From Lindgomyces ingoldianus (lineage: Eukaryota > Ascomycota > Dothideomycetes > Pleosporales > Lindgomycetaceae): a stretch of DNA of 64,000 nt. Both the position numbers and the translations under genes were made by a program. The stretch lies in NCBI RefSeq assembly GCF_010093535.1, contig NW_022985164.1, forward strand, positions 822,869 through 886,868. Direction: 5' to 3'. Below the pieces are notes generated by a model. The model had not been told where the DNA came from and made no database searches. It saw nothing but the letters and a program-made list of their open reading frames with translations. Below, piece by piece: positions 24,751 to 35,906 of the stretch; the stretch's first letter is position 1; each line of letters starts with the position of its first letter.

Positions 24751-25429
24751 CTAGCAACTTTTTACTTTTATAAAGTTACTTACTTATCTATATATTAATC
24801 TTACTTTTTCTTTTTCTTTTTTTTTTTACTCTCTCTTTTTCTTTTTCTAGAGTAGACCCTTAATACCTCTTTTATTTATAATATCCCCTAGCTTCTTAGC
24901 CTGTGTATAATTTGCCTTCCCTCTAGGATAGTGCCTGTGCTCTGCGTAGGCAAGCAATAGCTCTTGCCTAATTGCACAGGGGAGAAGGTTAAAATTATGC
25001 GTTGTCTATCCCTAAAAGTTATTATTTTATAGTGTGTACTCCCTTTTAGCTATCTTATAACACATGTTAATTAAAATGTATACTGCGTACAAGCATTATT
25101 ATAGTTATGTAGGGTTTATATCTATGTTAAGATAATTATTTTTTATAAAGTAAAAGTCTACTTCTCTGCGTAGGACTATCTCTAATACATAAGTAACCCC
25201 TAACAACTCTTTGTATAACCACAGAGGTTCCATGGCTAAGGTAAGGGGTGGGAGGTGTGAGGTGTTAGGGGTGCCCTTTGTGCAGGCAACTAGAGGGGGT
25301 ATTAGTAGTAGACTGCCTTTGTGCAAGCAATTAATCCCTAGGGGGGTAGAAGGTGTTAGTTAGTTGCCTTCTATGCAAGCAACTAATTAAGAGGGGGGGT
25401 GTTAACAAGGCAGGCTGCTAATAAGAAGC

Positions 25430-25860
25430 CTCCTCTGTGTAGCTACGCACGCAGTAGGTTTCTAATTATGCAGCCTATATTATCTCCTCTGCGTGGCTAC
25501 GCACACAGTAGGTAAGTAGTTGCACAGCCTGTGTTAACAGGAGGCTCTAGAGCGCATAAAGGCTTAGCAGTAAGCCCTCTCTGCGTAGCTACGCACGCAG
25601 CAGGTTGCTAATCTTGTCTTTATATAATTAGTTAATCTAGGGGCGCGCATAAAGCTTACTCACCCCTCTCTGTGTACCTACGCACATAGTAGATGTAAGC
25701 TTCTTTGTACCTTCTCTATGTAGCTACGCACGCAGTAGGTGTAAGCTTCTTGTATAGTAGCAGTTTTATTAATCCTTATAAATCTGCCTATTAAAAAGAT
25801 AGGTTTTCTGCAAAGGCTTAAAAAGCCCTCTCTGCGTAGCTACACATATAGTAGGTTTAA
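25430..25860 (+). repeat. Palindromic unit array in D2
   Basis: Six units of the form CTCTGCGTAGCTACGCACGC followed by AGTAGGT, at about 25433, 25486, 25578, 25666, 25711 and 25823, with spacers of varying length that include AGGC, TTGC and GTAAGC variants. Confidence 0.82.
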
Positions 25861-25898
25861 GCTTTTGCAGTAAAACAGTCTATTAATAGACTAATTAG

Positions 25899-26125
25899 TG
25901 TTAGTTAACCTAAGTTTAATTAAACAAACATACACCTAAAAGGCATACTAAGAGGTAAGTAAGTAAAGATCTTTTTATTATTAACTACTACCCTTTCTTT
26001 TTATACAAAGAAAGAGGGCTCTTAAGTACACATAGCCCCTAACGCACAGGCTAGATAGCTAACGTTTTAGGCAACCTAATTCAGCTGTACGCGTGTACAG
26101 ACACAGCTGTACTTACGTACAGACA
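25899..26125 (+). repeat. Element D2, right LTR
   Basis: A 227-bp partner of 24524-24750, followed by the TTATT duplication. Confidence 0.88.
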
Positions 26126-26959
26126 TTATTACTATTTATATGCTTTTATACTTATTACACCTTTTATAGCTTTTTAATGTAGGTTGTTTTACTTTTTTAA
26201 AGAAAGTGTATAAGTGCTAAGCTAAAAATTTTATGCATAACTAAATTACTTATATTATAAAACTTAAGTTTCTACTATACTTTATACACACCTATAATAT
26301 AGTAATTACTTTTAGTAATATTTAAGAAGAGTTTTAAAGTGCTAGTTTAGTTCTATTTAACTTAAAATAAGTTAAAATAGCTTTTAATATTTAGTTATAT
26401 ACTTTATTACTACTACTACTTATTAATAATAAGCTTTAGTAGTTATAAACTCTAAGTAATACTTTTAAATTTAAGTTATAATTAATGCTTATAAAGGTAA
26501 AAATTTAGAAGCATGTAAATAGCTTACTAATATCTATAGTAAAAGCCTTTAAAAAGGTCTTAAAAAGGGTAGTAATTATTGCGCAGAAGCTAGTATTAGT
26601 GTAAAAAAAGATTACAAAGCTTTAAGCAGTAAATAAGGCTACTATATAACATAGATTACATAAAAAAAAGCAGATTTAAGTAAAAAAGACTTTAATAGTT
26701 AAAGATAAAGCTTATCTAACTGCTCTAAAGAAGTTTAGAGCGTGTAGTAATAAAAGAAGCTAAAGACACAGGTGCGCGCTAAAGAAAGTAAGCTAAGTTA
26801 AAGGTAATATAAGTAGTGTAATTAAACTAGGCATAACTTGCATACATGTAAGAAAGTAGTAAAAGTAGACTTTAAATAATATCTTATGTTGTATTACTTT
26901 ATACAGGGCTAAAGTGGGCTGTTTTACGCTAGAATAGGGTGGTTTTAGTGGGGGCTTGG

Positions 26960-27277
26960 TGTCACGATCGTGCACGAGTAAGGTTATAGAGCTTCACAGA
27001 GGTCTAGTTTAATTACTACGTGAGGTATTATAGTAGGTACAAGACGTTATGTGAGGAACAAGAAGGTTTAAAAGGAAATTAGTAATTAAATACTTAGCTT
27101 AAAAGTCTAAGCGCTTTAAGTATAAATTAAGCCTGTTTTAAGTTTAGTTAGTGTTAAGGTAGTTTATGCTTAAGTTTATGTCTATATTATGTTGTGTTTA
27201 TGTTAGACATGCACTAATAATACTCTAGTACATGTCTAATACAGTTATATCTAGGATCTAGAGAGGATACTGTAATA
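26960..27277 (-). repeat. Gypsy H LTR (left)
   Basis: Its outer end TGTCACGATCGTGCACG is intact; its inner end reads GATACTGTAATA where the other LTR has GATACCGTGACA. Confidence 0.9.
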
Positions 27278-30200
27278 GTACCCCCCCCCTTATTAGGAAG
27301 AGAATCCTTTACATTAGTAGTTCTAGCATTAGGTTGTCTTTATTAGGGTATAGGTTTAGTTTAGATAAGTATTAGGTGTAAAATTAGGTTACTACAGAGT
27401 TCTTTTATAAGGCTTTTATAGGTTCCTACAACAGTTTATTATATCTAGTCTATTTTATAAGGTATTTATAAATATGTTTTTTTTTATTAAACTAAATCTA
27501 TTTAACATCTTCTACAACATATTCTAGTTTGTTGTTTATAATAATAGGTTTAGGTAGCAGGTTTAGCTGTCTAAGTAGATAGTTAGATTTAGAGGCTACT
27601 TAGCACAGCAATAATACATAGAACACAGGGTGTATCTTTATGCTATTAGGTAGGATTAATTAGTAAGCATGTAATAAGACTATATAAGCTACTATAAAAA
27701 GGCTAAGGTTCTTCTAATTAAGTTTCTTTAATTATTAGTTTATTTAAATATTTCTAGTGTCTAGCTAGACCTTCTTGCTAGCTGCATACACAGAGGCAAG
27801 AGTTTAAGATTAGTTTATGTACTTTTATTAAAAAGCTTAAGCTTATATAAGCTTTTTATAAACATATTTAAATATGTTTTAAATTTTATTAATAAGTTTA
27901 TTTACATTTATTACTTATATAGATTAATAAGTTAGTTAGGGGGTATTTATAAGTAGTTTAAATTTTATTTAGAGGTAGTATCTATAGTTTACTAAAAACA
28001 AGGATACTTATGTTAATTTAGATGTTATGTTATTAGCTTTAAACTATGCTATAGCTAACTATTTTACCTAGTTATCCTACTAGTAGTTTATGTACACTTA
28101 TAAAACTTATTTTATTATAGTGTTTATGTTCTTAGTTTAGCTGTTAGTCTCTAGGTAAAAAGCTATAGATAAATAGGAGATAATTTAGAGCTATTTATAG
28201 AGTTTGTTCTAAAAGGCTAAGACAAACTGTGTACCTCTATCTAATATAATTGTGTTAGGTAGGCTATAGTAAACTTATATGTATTAGTAGAATAACTAGG
28301 CTATATTAAAGGTAGTTATAGAGGAACATAGTATTAAGTGTTAATACTTAGTTAAGTAATTAACAACTACTATAATATTTATATACTCTTTAGATAAAAG
28401 TAAGTTTATAATAAAATTAATTAATATATCTTTTTAAGCTTGTTTAAGGATTAGAAGTAGTTTAAGTAGGCTATTATACTTTTTTTAAAAGGCTTTTACT
28501 TTACAGTAAGTATAGCAACATAATACGTATTAGCATACAGTATAGAACATGCAGGGCTAGTAGTACTCTCTCTGTAGTAGGTTAAGAGTCTTTCCTCTGC
28601 CTAAGTGTTCTCTAACAGGCAAGTTGTATATAATTTAGAGTAGTTTAATTCTTAGTTTATTAAAATTAAAAATTATAAGTTAGTTATAGTAATATAGCTT
28701 ACTATTTTAGTTTTTATAGTTAGCTAGTGTTACTTTTTTTAACTAACTAGCACTGTTTTAGAGCAGGTTTAAAGTTTCTTAAATAAATTTATTATTTAAA
28801 TACTTATTAGTAATAATTTAATTAATTATCTAATCTATTTTATTTAGGTTAAGGTCTAAAAATAGCTTAAGTTAAAGTAAAGTTTAGTGTTAAGCCTTTT
28901 ACACTTCTTTTTAAGTAAGGATATTTTAGAATTACTTTATAAGGGCATTTAGTTTCCTTTTATCTTAACTAGGACAATAAGTAATCTTAAAATTAAAATA
29001 AAATAAGTATTTAAACTAACAGGCTTATTAGTAGCTAAGTTATTTTATAGTTATAAAGTACTATAAGTTCTTATAGTTAGATAGGACCTATATTAGATGC
29101 GCTGCACTTTTTAGTTTAGGTTGCTATTATTTAAAGTAGTGTACTATAGTAAGTAATTTCTTGTTATAGATCTTATAATTACCTTTTATAAAACTTATTC
29201 TTTTTAAAAAGTATATAATAGGCCTAATAGTTCTGTCTAGCTTAGTCTAGAAGAGAACTTCTGCTACTACATAGTCTAAGGCATTAGCTTCTACAAGTAT
29301 TAGTAGTTTAAAGTTAAAGTAGTAAAGTATTAAAGCTTTAGTAAAGGCTTTCTTTAGCTAGTTAAAAAACTATTAGTAATTTAAGTTAAAGTTAAATTAA
29401 ACCTTTTTCTTAGTAAGTGTAATTATAAGGCTTACTAGCTATAAAAAGTTGTTAATAAATTATTAGTAAAAGTTAGTAAATTCTATAAAGGCTTAAATAT
29501 CTTTTATGTCTTTTAAATATTACTAATCTAGCATAGTCTAAACTTTAATAGGGTCTATTTAGATACTATCTATAAAGATTATATATTCTAAATACATAAC
29601 CTTTAATTAGTAAAACTTGCATTTATCTATGTTAAGTTATAGACCTACTTTTTTTATAGCCTTTAGCACTAGGCGTACATGCTGTTTATACTCTAAAAGG
29701 CTATTACTGTAGATTAGAATATTATTAATATACGTAGTGTAAAACACGTCTAAGTAGGGTTAAAGTAAGTTATTTACAAAATGTTAAAAAGTACTAAGCG
29801 TGTTAGCTAAGCTAAAGAGCATTACTAGGTACTTAAATAGTCTATATTAAGTTTAAAACGCTGTTAGCTACTTATTACCTTTTACTATTCTTAGCTTATT
29901 AAAGGCAGTAATAATATCTAACTTTATAAAATACTTTACTTTACTTAGTTAGCTTAAAGTTTTTTATAAAAAAAGAATTAAGTATTAGTTTTTAATAGTA
30001 ATAGTATTTAGTTTTTAGTAGTTAATATAAAATTAAAGCTTACTTCTAAGTTTTTTTATAAATAGTATAGGTAACACTACTAGTAAGAAGCTAGCTTAAA
30101 TAAAACTTTTTTTTAAGTTCTTATTAAAGTATTTTTAAAGCACTTTTAATTTATTTAGCAACATTTTATATAGTAGCCTATAACTAGGTTGTTTACTAGG

Positions 30201-32306
30201 CTTAAAAGTTATCTAGTAATTATACAGATGTTATATTAAAAGCTTATTAGACTTATCTTAAAAAAAAACATATAATAAGTTATAGTAGTTTTAAAAGACT
30301 ATTATCTTTAAGTTAGTGTGTTTTTAGGGAGCTAAAGCTTAGTCTATATTAGAAATTATAACTGCGTAGATTTTATAATCTAGTTATTAAGCTAGAGTTA
30401 CAAATAGGGCAGGTTCTATATAGCAGATGTCTATTTACTATTTAAGTCCTAGTTTATGTCTAAATTAAGTAGGTAAAAGTTCTTTAAAAGCTTTTTTTTT
30501 TTTAAGTTTAAGTAGTTATTAAATTATTTTACATAGCTTATTTTAGTAAAAGGCCTAGCTTATTAGCCTTACTTAAGTAGTTCTTTTTTAAGTTATTAGA
30601 AAGTAAGTCTAGAAACTTTCTATATTAAGTGCTATTTAAGTGTTGTTTAGGTGTAAGCGTAAGCATATATTTTAGCATTAAGAAAAGTTAAAGTTTAGAA
30701 CTTACTCTTAGTAATTAAAAGTAACTTTATGCTAATACAGCTATAGTTATTCTAGAATTAGGTTATAACATTTTATGTTTATTACATAAAGCTTAATCTA
30801 CTTCTTATAGTGTTAGTAAGTAATTATAATAGTTATAGTATAAAAAATAAAACCTTTTTTAAGTTATTTTTTATTAAATCTAGTTAGGTAAATTATTTAG
30901 GTAAGTAGTGTTAATTAGAGATTTAGTTTACATGCTAGTTTTTTATTAATATAACTTATGCTGTTTACTTTTAAGTTAATAAGAGCTTATATTAAAGCTA
31001 ATATAGTTCTTTATTATAAATATATAAAAATATTAACTTAGTACTTTTAGTTATTAGTAAGGGACTTAGCCTATAGGTTAGTAAAGATCTAGTGTTAAAT
31101 TAGTTCTAGAGGGCAACTTAGCCCTAGAACAAGCCTTTTTACAGGCTCCTACTGCTATAGCTGTAGCTATGTTAAGAGTAGCAAAAAAAATTAAAGCTTA
31201 AATATAAGTTAAAGCCCTTATAAAAATAAGATTAAAATAGTAAAGATTTTTAATAAGTGCTAGCAGCACTACTTATGTAGACTTAAAAAAAGAGAATAAA
31301 GTAGTTTTAGAAAATATAACTATACTTACTACACTTAAAGCATTAACTTTTTTTTTTATAATTTTTACACTTTCTAGAACTAACTAAAGCATAATTTAAA
31401 TTAATTTTTATTATGTTAAAGTCTTTATTTGTAACTGCGCTAGTTTAGGGGCGTATTAAAGCTTATATAGAGAGGAACCTTATGTTATTATTATAGGTAG
31501 CAATTAGGTTTACATACGCGTTAAAGTTGTTTAAAAGGGGTTCTTCTACTATAGCGCGTTATAGTTTAGTTAAGAGAGAGTTATATAAGGCTATAATTAA
31601 ACCTATCTTATTTAGGCCTATATTAAATGTAAGTTAGTAAAACTTAGTAAAGTGTAAAGTAAAGCTTTTTTTATTTTATTATAAAGTGTTTAGGTAACTT
31701 AAGGCTGTTAACTTTTTATTTAAGTTTTTATAAGTTACTTATAAAAACGCTATAAATTAATCTAAGTTAATAATATTTTTATCTATTAGTAAGTTAATTA
31801 AGGCTATTATATTATAGTTAAGTTAAAAGTAGGCATATAGTAACTAAAAGCGTTTAAAAAGAAATTAGTTTATATTTCTTTTAAGTTTATATTAAAGCTT
31901 ATGTAGAAAGAAAAGTAGGTCTTTTTATTTTTTATTAAATAGTAAAAAATTAGAGAGTTAGTTAGATTTTATTACTAAGTTAGAAAAGTTATAAGTTATA
32001 GATAGTGTTAAGTAGAAAAAAGTTAAGCTATCTCTAGACTTCTAAGTAAGCTTTAAGGCTAGTAAGTTTTTAGTTCCTACTACTATAATAAAAGTTAAGG
32101 CAGAAATAGACTACTTAATAACATAAAGCTATTTTTTAAAGTCTTTTTAAAAAGCTTTAAAGCTTATAATATAATAGCTTTTTTATAAAGTAAGCGCTTT
32201 TTAAAAGGCTTTTTAGCTTACTTTAATAGCTTAAAGTTGTATAAGTACTAAGCTTATTAGATTAAATTTAGAGGCTATTTTTAGCTAAAGTTTTAATATA
32301 ATATAA

Positions 32307-32624
32307 TGTTATAATTATGCACAAGTAAGGTTATAGAGCTTTATAGAGGTCTAGTTTAATTACTATATAAGGTATTATAGTAGGTATAAGATGTTATGTA
32401 AGAAATAGAAAAGTTTAGAAGAAAATTAGTAATTAAATACTTAGCTTAAAAGTCTAAGCGCTTTAGGTATAAATTAAGCCTATTCTAAGTTTAGTTAGTG
32501 TTAAGGCAGTTTATGCTTAAGTTTATGTCTGTGTTATGTTGTGTTTATGTCAGACGTGCACTAATAATACTCTAGTACGCGTCTAATACGGTTATGTCTG
32601 GGATCCGGGGAGGATACCGTGACA
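32307..32624 (-). repeat. Gypsy H LTR (right)
   Basis: Its inner end reads TGTTATAATTATGCAC where the left LTR has TGTCACGATCGTGCAC; its outer end GGATACCGTGACA is intact. Confidence 0.9.
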
Positions 32625-32803
32625 CTTGGCAAAAGTGGCCGGCCAACCCGTGTGGCCGGCCAACCCGTTAGGTACGTTAACCGAATATGGAATACACTTA
32701 ACCAGAAACTTACGATAATCACCACATCTTCGTTTGGAGACAGCATTTCGATGCTCATCAGCTCGTGCACTATGCTAGAGCGTGTACCATCCAAGAAAAG
32801 AGT

Positions 32804-33365
32804 GGAATTGCTAGGTGTCGCAAAGTTGATCAGGGAGCAATGAGGAGCAAGTCTATTGACTACGAGAAGCTCTCAGAGAGCCTGCCTATATAGTGGGAGC
32901 TCAGGCGTCAGGTGTTTCAGGCTGCACGTCCTAAACACAGGCGCGACACTAGGTTATGTACAAAACGACTGGCTTGTTGCGGACTAAGCAATGCAGCCAC
33001 TTGCTATACATTTGCAGACCATGCAACGACAAGGCAAACATTGAGGCTCTGTATTGAACGGCGTGCGTTTGTCTGCCTACACATAATCTAAGCATAAGTT
33101 AAGCCCTCTAATAATTGTAAATGTTCCCATCGTGATGTACTTGTCGAGCTCTGATTCTCAGAAGTCCTATAGAGTGTGTTAATGAACTTGATCATCACGC
33201 TTAGAGCGCGGAGCGATGTGAAAGACTCGCCGGGCTTAAATATATATTAAATTTTTTGGATGGACAATAAAACTCCAGCTAGGCATACAGCGGGGAGCGA
33301 ATAGGGGACTAAATTGAATCTTTGAACTGTTCCCTTTCAGAAATAGATGACCTCCGCCTATCCAT
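32804..33365. other. Intergenic DNA downstream of the HET gene
   Basis: GC-normal, no convincing frame. It probably contains the 3' UTR of the HET gene. Confidence 0.5.
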
Positions 33366-35465
33366 TTACACAAGTATGAATTCCTCCACCATCCTCTCCT
33401 TCCTAAAATATTCTCCATACATGAACCCGTGGGCATATGCCTCACCTACGACGGCCCAAAATACTCCTTCGTTATCCTTCATTCCACCATGAACTTCGCA
33501 CCCTATTTCAGCGTCACACCTATCCGTTCTGCATTTATTTCTCTTCCTTAAAACATATGCATACCTTCCCCCACAAAACACAACTACTCTATCTCCGTAC
33601 TCTGAATAATCGGGTGCTAAACCCACCGTACCCTTCTCACCCAAATACGCTCTCCGGTTCCGTTGCCACGCGACCATTTGATAGTAGCTCCCCAACTCGT
33701 CGGACTGAGTTCTTCCTGGGTGCTTTTCTAACCCCAGGGCCTGGTTGTAGCCGCGACGACTAAAGGCTGAGTCAGCGCGCTGGATGAAGCCCATGCTGTA
33801 CTGCTGCATATCGGCAGTGGGGATGAGGTAACGGGCTGTGGTACGCGGGTGATCGAGGTAGTGGGTCTTGTCTTTCAGCTTCTTTCCGGTAATTTCGTAG
33901 TCATCATCATTACTACCATAACAATCATCCCCACTCTCAGCCAACTTCCTATCAGACCTATCACATAGATCCGCAATCTCCTTCAAGTATGTACCCAAGC
34001 CTGATGTAGCTTCGTTCACACCTTCATCGTAACCAGGCTGCCATGCTGAGCCAACAACCTCGATGCTGTCGATCGTATACCCGTAGAGGGGGAGTTGGTA
34101 CCTCGGCAGGGTTGTTAACAATGGATGTGGAGCAAATGGGGCAGCGCCAAACGAGGCATTGAAACACGTATCCCACGGGAGTTGGCCGCAGGGGCGTAAA
34201 ATAGGCTCTGGAGAGCCGTCGTGGGAGCGACTCCAGTCTGGAACCCAAGATGGGAGGTCATTCTGAGATTCGCCGCGATTTTGGGCAAATGCAAGTACAT
34301 CGACTTGGCCAATCGAAGCAATGGCGCGTGCTGTTTCCGAATAAACGTCTTGATATGTCCTCGTTTCTGTGTAATCCGGCACGATACCCAGCTCTTCAGC
34401 CTCGCCTGTCATTCCTAGAAAGGCGAAGACTCGGTCCTTAGGTTCTTTAGCTCCAGCAGTGCGCTCGACGAAAGCTCTTGCCAGAAGTCTGAGCAAGGTG
34501 AGCTTCAACTGTGGGCTACTCTGGTAGCGACTCCGGATGCCCTGTACTGAACCCGCATTGCCATCTGGAAATAAGTTTCCGAGTTGCACAAAAGCATGCC
34601 GTTCAGACGAATCAACAAGCTCTCCGCGGCCCATTCGTTCCGTAAGGCTAGCGAAAAGCTTGTTGACGACCTCGAACATTATTACTGATAAAGCCATAAT
34701 GGATGCATGGCATCTCTCGAAAGAAACTGTCCGAGTGCCGCATCGAATGGTGAGTGCACTGGCTAGAGCGTATTCTTGCAAGATCCAGACTCGTTCCCAA
34801 TAAGGCCGTAAGGAGATTTCCCTCATGGCGTGGCACGTTTTGAGAAACCCAGACACGTCGCGACAACACAAGTTGACGAATGGTGCGAGGACCGTCGTGA
34901 CTTGTGCTTTAATGGCATTAGAACGCTCCGAAGCGTGACTCGCAAGTGAGACCATCTCGAGCATTTGGCTACGAAGGCCGTGCTCTTCAACGAATTTGCC
35001 AAGCGTGTCCAGGTATTCCATGCCATCATCAGACATGGTCGATATGTTGGCAGGTCCAAGCCAAACAATAGTTTCGACGGCGTTTCGATAAATGTCTGCC
35101 ATTCTCTTGACTTGCTCTGATTTTTCAGAAGCATCTTGCTGATTAATGCAAAGAGCATCAATCCATAGAACCAGGTCTTCATCTTCGCTTCGAATGTGCT
35201 CAAGAGCCTTCTTCAAGTTCACCCCGACATGGCGAGAGACGCTGTTGACGCAGATCGGGAAAGGGTCCGTGTCGTTACCCCACGCATAACTCAGGGCTTT
35301 GTATTTTGGCTTCTCCGATCGAAGAACGTGGAAGAGTGTGCATTCGATGCTGGTATCCTGGTCAGGCTGAGATATATTGGGACTTTCTGGTAGTGCTGGC
35401 CGAATTTTGTGCAATTTGAGAAGCCTAATGGCATTCTCTGGGGGGTGTAAAGGAGAATATAACAT
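33366..35465 (-). CDS. HET-domain (heterokaryon incompatibility type) protein
   Basis: An intact 699-residue single-exon gene. The HET domain begins with YKALSYAWG (residues 55-63), followed by LWIDALCINQQ (100-110), EQVKRMADIYRNA and VWLGP (about 117-137). The third block, RPYWERVWILQE, lies near residues 218-229. The PKDRVFAFLGMT block and the LPSWVPDWS block, both usual in this family, follow. HET proteins in filamentous ascomycetes trigger growth arrest or cell death on non-self recognition; a specific partner cannot be read from the sequence. There is no signal peptide or membrane segment. It is framed by transposon blocks on both sides yet shows no stop or frameshift. ATG at 35465 opens the frame. 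Confidence 0.93.
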   Translation of the reverse strand: MLYSPLHPPENAIRLLKLHKIRPALPESPNISQPDQDTSIECTLFHVLRSEKPKYKALSYAWGNDTDPFPICVNSVSRHVGVNLKKALEHIRSEDEDLVLWIDALCINQQDASEKSEQVKRMADIYRNAVETIVWLGPANISTMSDDGMEYLDTLGKFVEEHGLRSQMLEMVSLASHASERSNAIKAQVTTVLAPFVNLCCRDVSGFLKTCHAMREISLRPYWERVWILQEYALASALTIRCGTRTVSFERCHASIMALSVIMFEVVNKLFASLTERMGRGELVDSSERHAFVQLGNLFPDGNAGSVQGIRSRYQSSPQLKLTLLRLLARAFVERTAGAKEPKDRVFAFLGMTGEAEELGIVPDYTETRTYQDVYSETARAIASIGQVDVLAFAQNRGESQNDLPSWVPDWSRSHDGSPEPILRPCGQLPWDTCFNASFGAAPFAPHPLLTTLPRYQLPLYGYTIDSIEVVGSAWQPGYDEGVNEATSGLGTYLKEIADLCDRSDRKLAESGDDCYGSNDDDYEITGKKLKDKTHYLDHPRTTARYLIPTADMQQYSMGFIQRADSAFSRRGYNQALGLEKHPGRTQSDELGSYYQMVAWQRNRRAYLGEKGTVGLAPDYSEYGDRVVVFCGGRYAYVLRKRNKCRTDRCDAEIGCEVHGGMKDNEGVFWAVVGEAYAHGFMYGEYFRKERMVEEFILV

Positions 35466-35597
35466 CGTCTACGAGGCCAATGTGCAATTTGAGCGGTTGA
35501 GGAATGTTGTGACTTTTATGGATCAGCCTCAAGGGCGATTGTGACGGTGGTAGCTGTGTTCCCTTACCTCGCAAGTCAGCCGCTCTACAGCTGATAC
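35466..35597. other. Upstream region of the HET gene
   Basis: About 130 bp of GC-normal DNA before the AT-rich tandem array. The HET promoter, if longer, must extend into repeat DNA. No clear TATA box seen. Confidence 0.4.
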
Positions 35598-35599
35598 TA

Positions 35600-35790
35600 T
35601 TTTTAGATTAGACAAAACTTTTAAGCTAATTAAAACCTTTAAAGTAGTTAAAACCTTTAAAATAGTTAAACTATTTAAAGTAATTAAAACCTTTAAAGTA
35701 GTTAAACTATTTAAAGTAATTAAAACCTTTAAAGTAGTTAAAACCTTTAAAACCTTTAAGGTAATTAAAACTTGTAGAGTCTTCTAAAAT
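35600..35790. repeat. AAAACCTTTAAAGTAGTT tandem array
   Basis: About ten irregular units of 9-18 bp, variants of AAAACCTTTAAAGTAGTT. AT-rich low-complexity sequence right upstream of the HET gene. Confidence 0.75.
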
Positions 35791-35906
35791 CTTTTAAGCT
35801 AATTAAATATTTATTACTACTTATATATATACTACTTTCCTATTCTACATATTACTATATCTAGCTAATCTTTCTTTATCTATTCTAGTCTAATATAGCT
35901 ACATCT

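Larger units (their letters stand above)
24524..26125 (+). mobile_element. Non-autonomous LTR element D, copy D2
   Basis: A 1602-bp element with 227-bp LTRs at 24524-24750 and 25899-26125 (TGTTAG..GACA) and the 5-bp duplication TTATT at 24519-24523 and 26126-26130. The interior has no gag or pol. It has long pyrimidine tracts near 24800-24850, a GC-richer central part and six palindromic units. This is the cleaner copy of the family; the plus orientation is arbitrary because no coding strand exists. Confidence 0.9.
26960..32624 (-). mobile_element. Ty3/gypsy LTR retrotransposon H, RIP-degraded
   Basis: 318-bp LTRs at 26960-27277 and 32307-32624, both bounded by TGTCAC..GTGACA or its mutated form, with the 5-bp duplication CTTGG at 26955-26959 and 32625-32629. 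A C-rich tract just inside the left LTR (27281-27290) is the polypurine tract in the opposite sense, so the element reads leftward. Reverse translation through stops gives gypsy reverse transcriptase at about 29550-29830, with YINNILIYS in place of YIDDILIYS, and an integrase zinc-binding region with WPCMFYT- and CCYTC-like residues followed by DILI-FI-LPLSK at about 28330-28590. The catalytic Asp pair is lost by G-to-A change and there are many stops, so the element is dead. Confidence 0.92.
23541..32677 (+). mobile_element. Fot1/pogo family B, copy B2, with nested D2 and gypsy H
   Basis: Left terminus ACGTACCTAACAGG, right terminus CCCGTTAGGTACGT, TA at 23539-23540 and 32678-32679. B sequence occupies 23541-24523, 26126-26959 and 32625-32677, about 1.8 kb once D2 and H are removed. 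The transposase relic matches B1 but is longer. The outermost 60-100 bp at both ends are GC-rich and unmutated while the interior is strongly mutated. Confidence 0.9.
23425..32803 (-). pseudogene. Putative small gene split by a 9.1-kb transposon stack in its intron
   Basis: On the minus strand an open exon ends ..DVVII at 32714 and is followed by a perfect donor GTAAGT. On the far side of B2, TTGTTACAG precedes an open exon of 32 codons (23520-23425) ending in TAG. Removing B2 and one TA leaves a 54-bp GT-AG intron, and the two exons join in frame (..EDVVII + PSIMRT..). The exon's upstream limit is uncertain: a CTAG acceptor-like site lies at about 32804 and no start codon is assigned. I do not recognise the peptide. 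With a 9.1-kb RIP-mutated insertion the intron is unlikely to be spliced, hence pseudogene. Alternatively these are chance open frames. Confidence 0.35.

Noticed and set aside
33437..35393. Several plus-strand and alternate-frame ORFs inside the HET gene
   Set aside because: All are shadows of the 699-codon HET frame.
35545..35600. tRNA-like stretch on the minus strand (AGCTGTAGAGC D-arm look)
   Set aside because: No acceptor stem or T-arm can be paired with it; at best a fragment.
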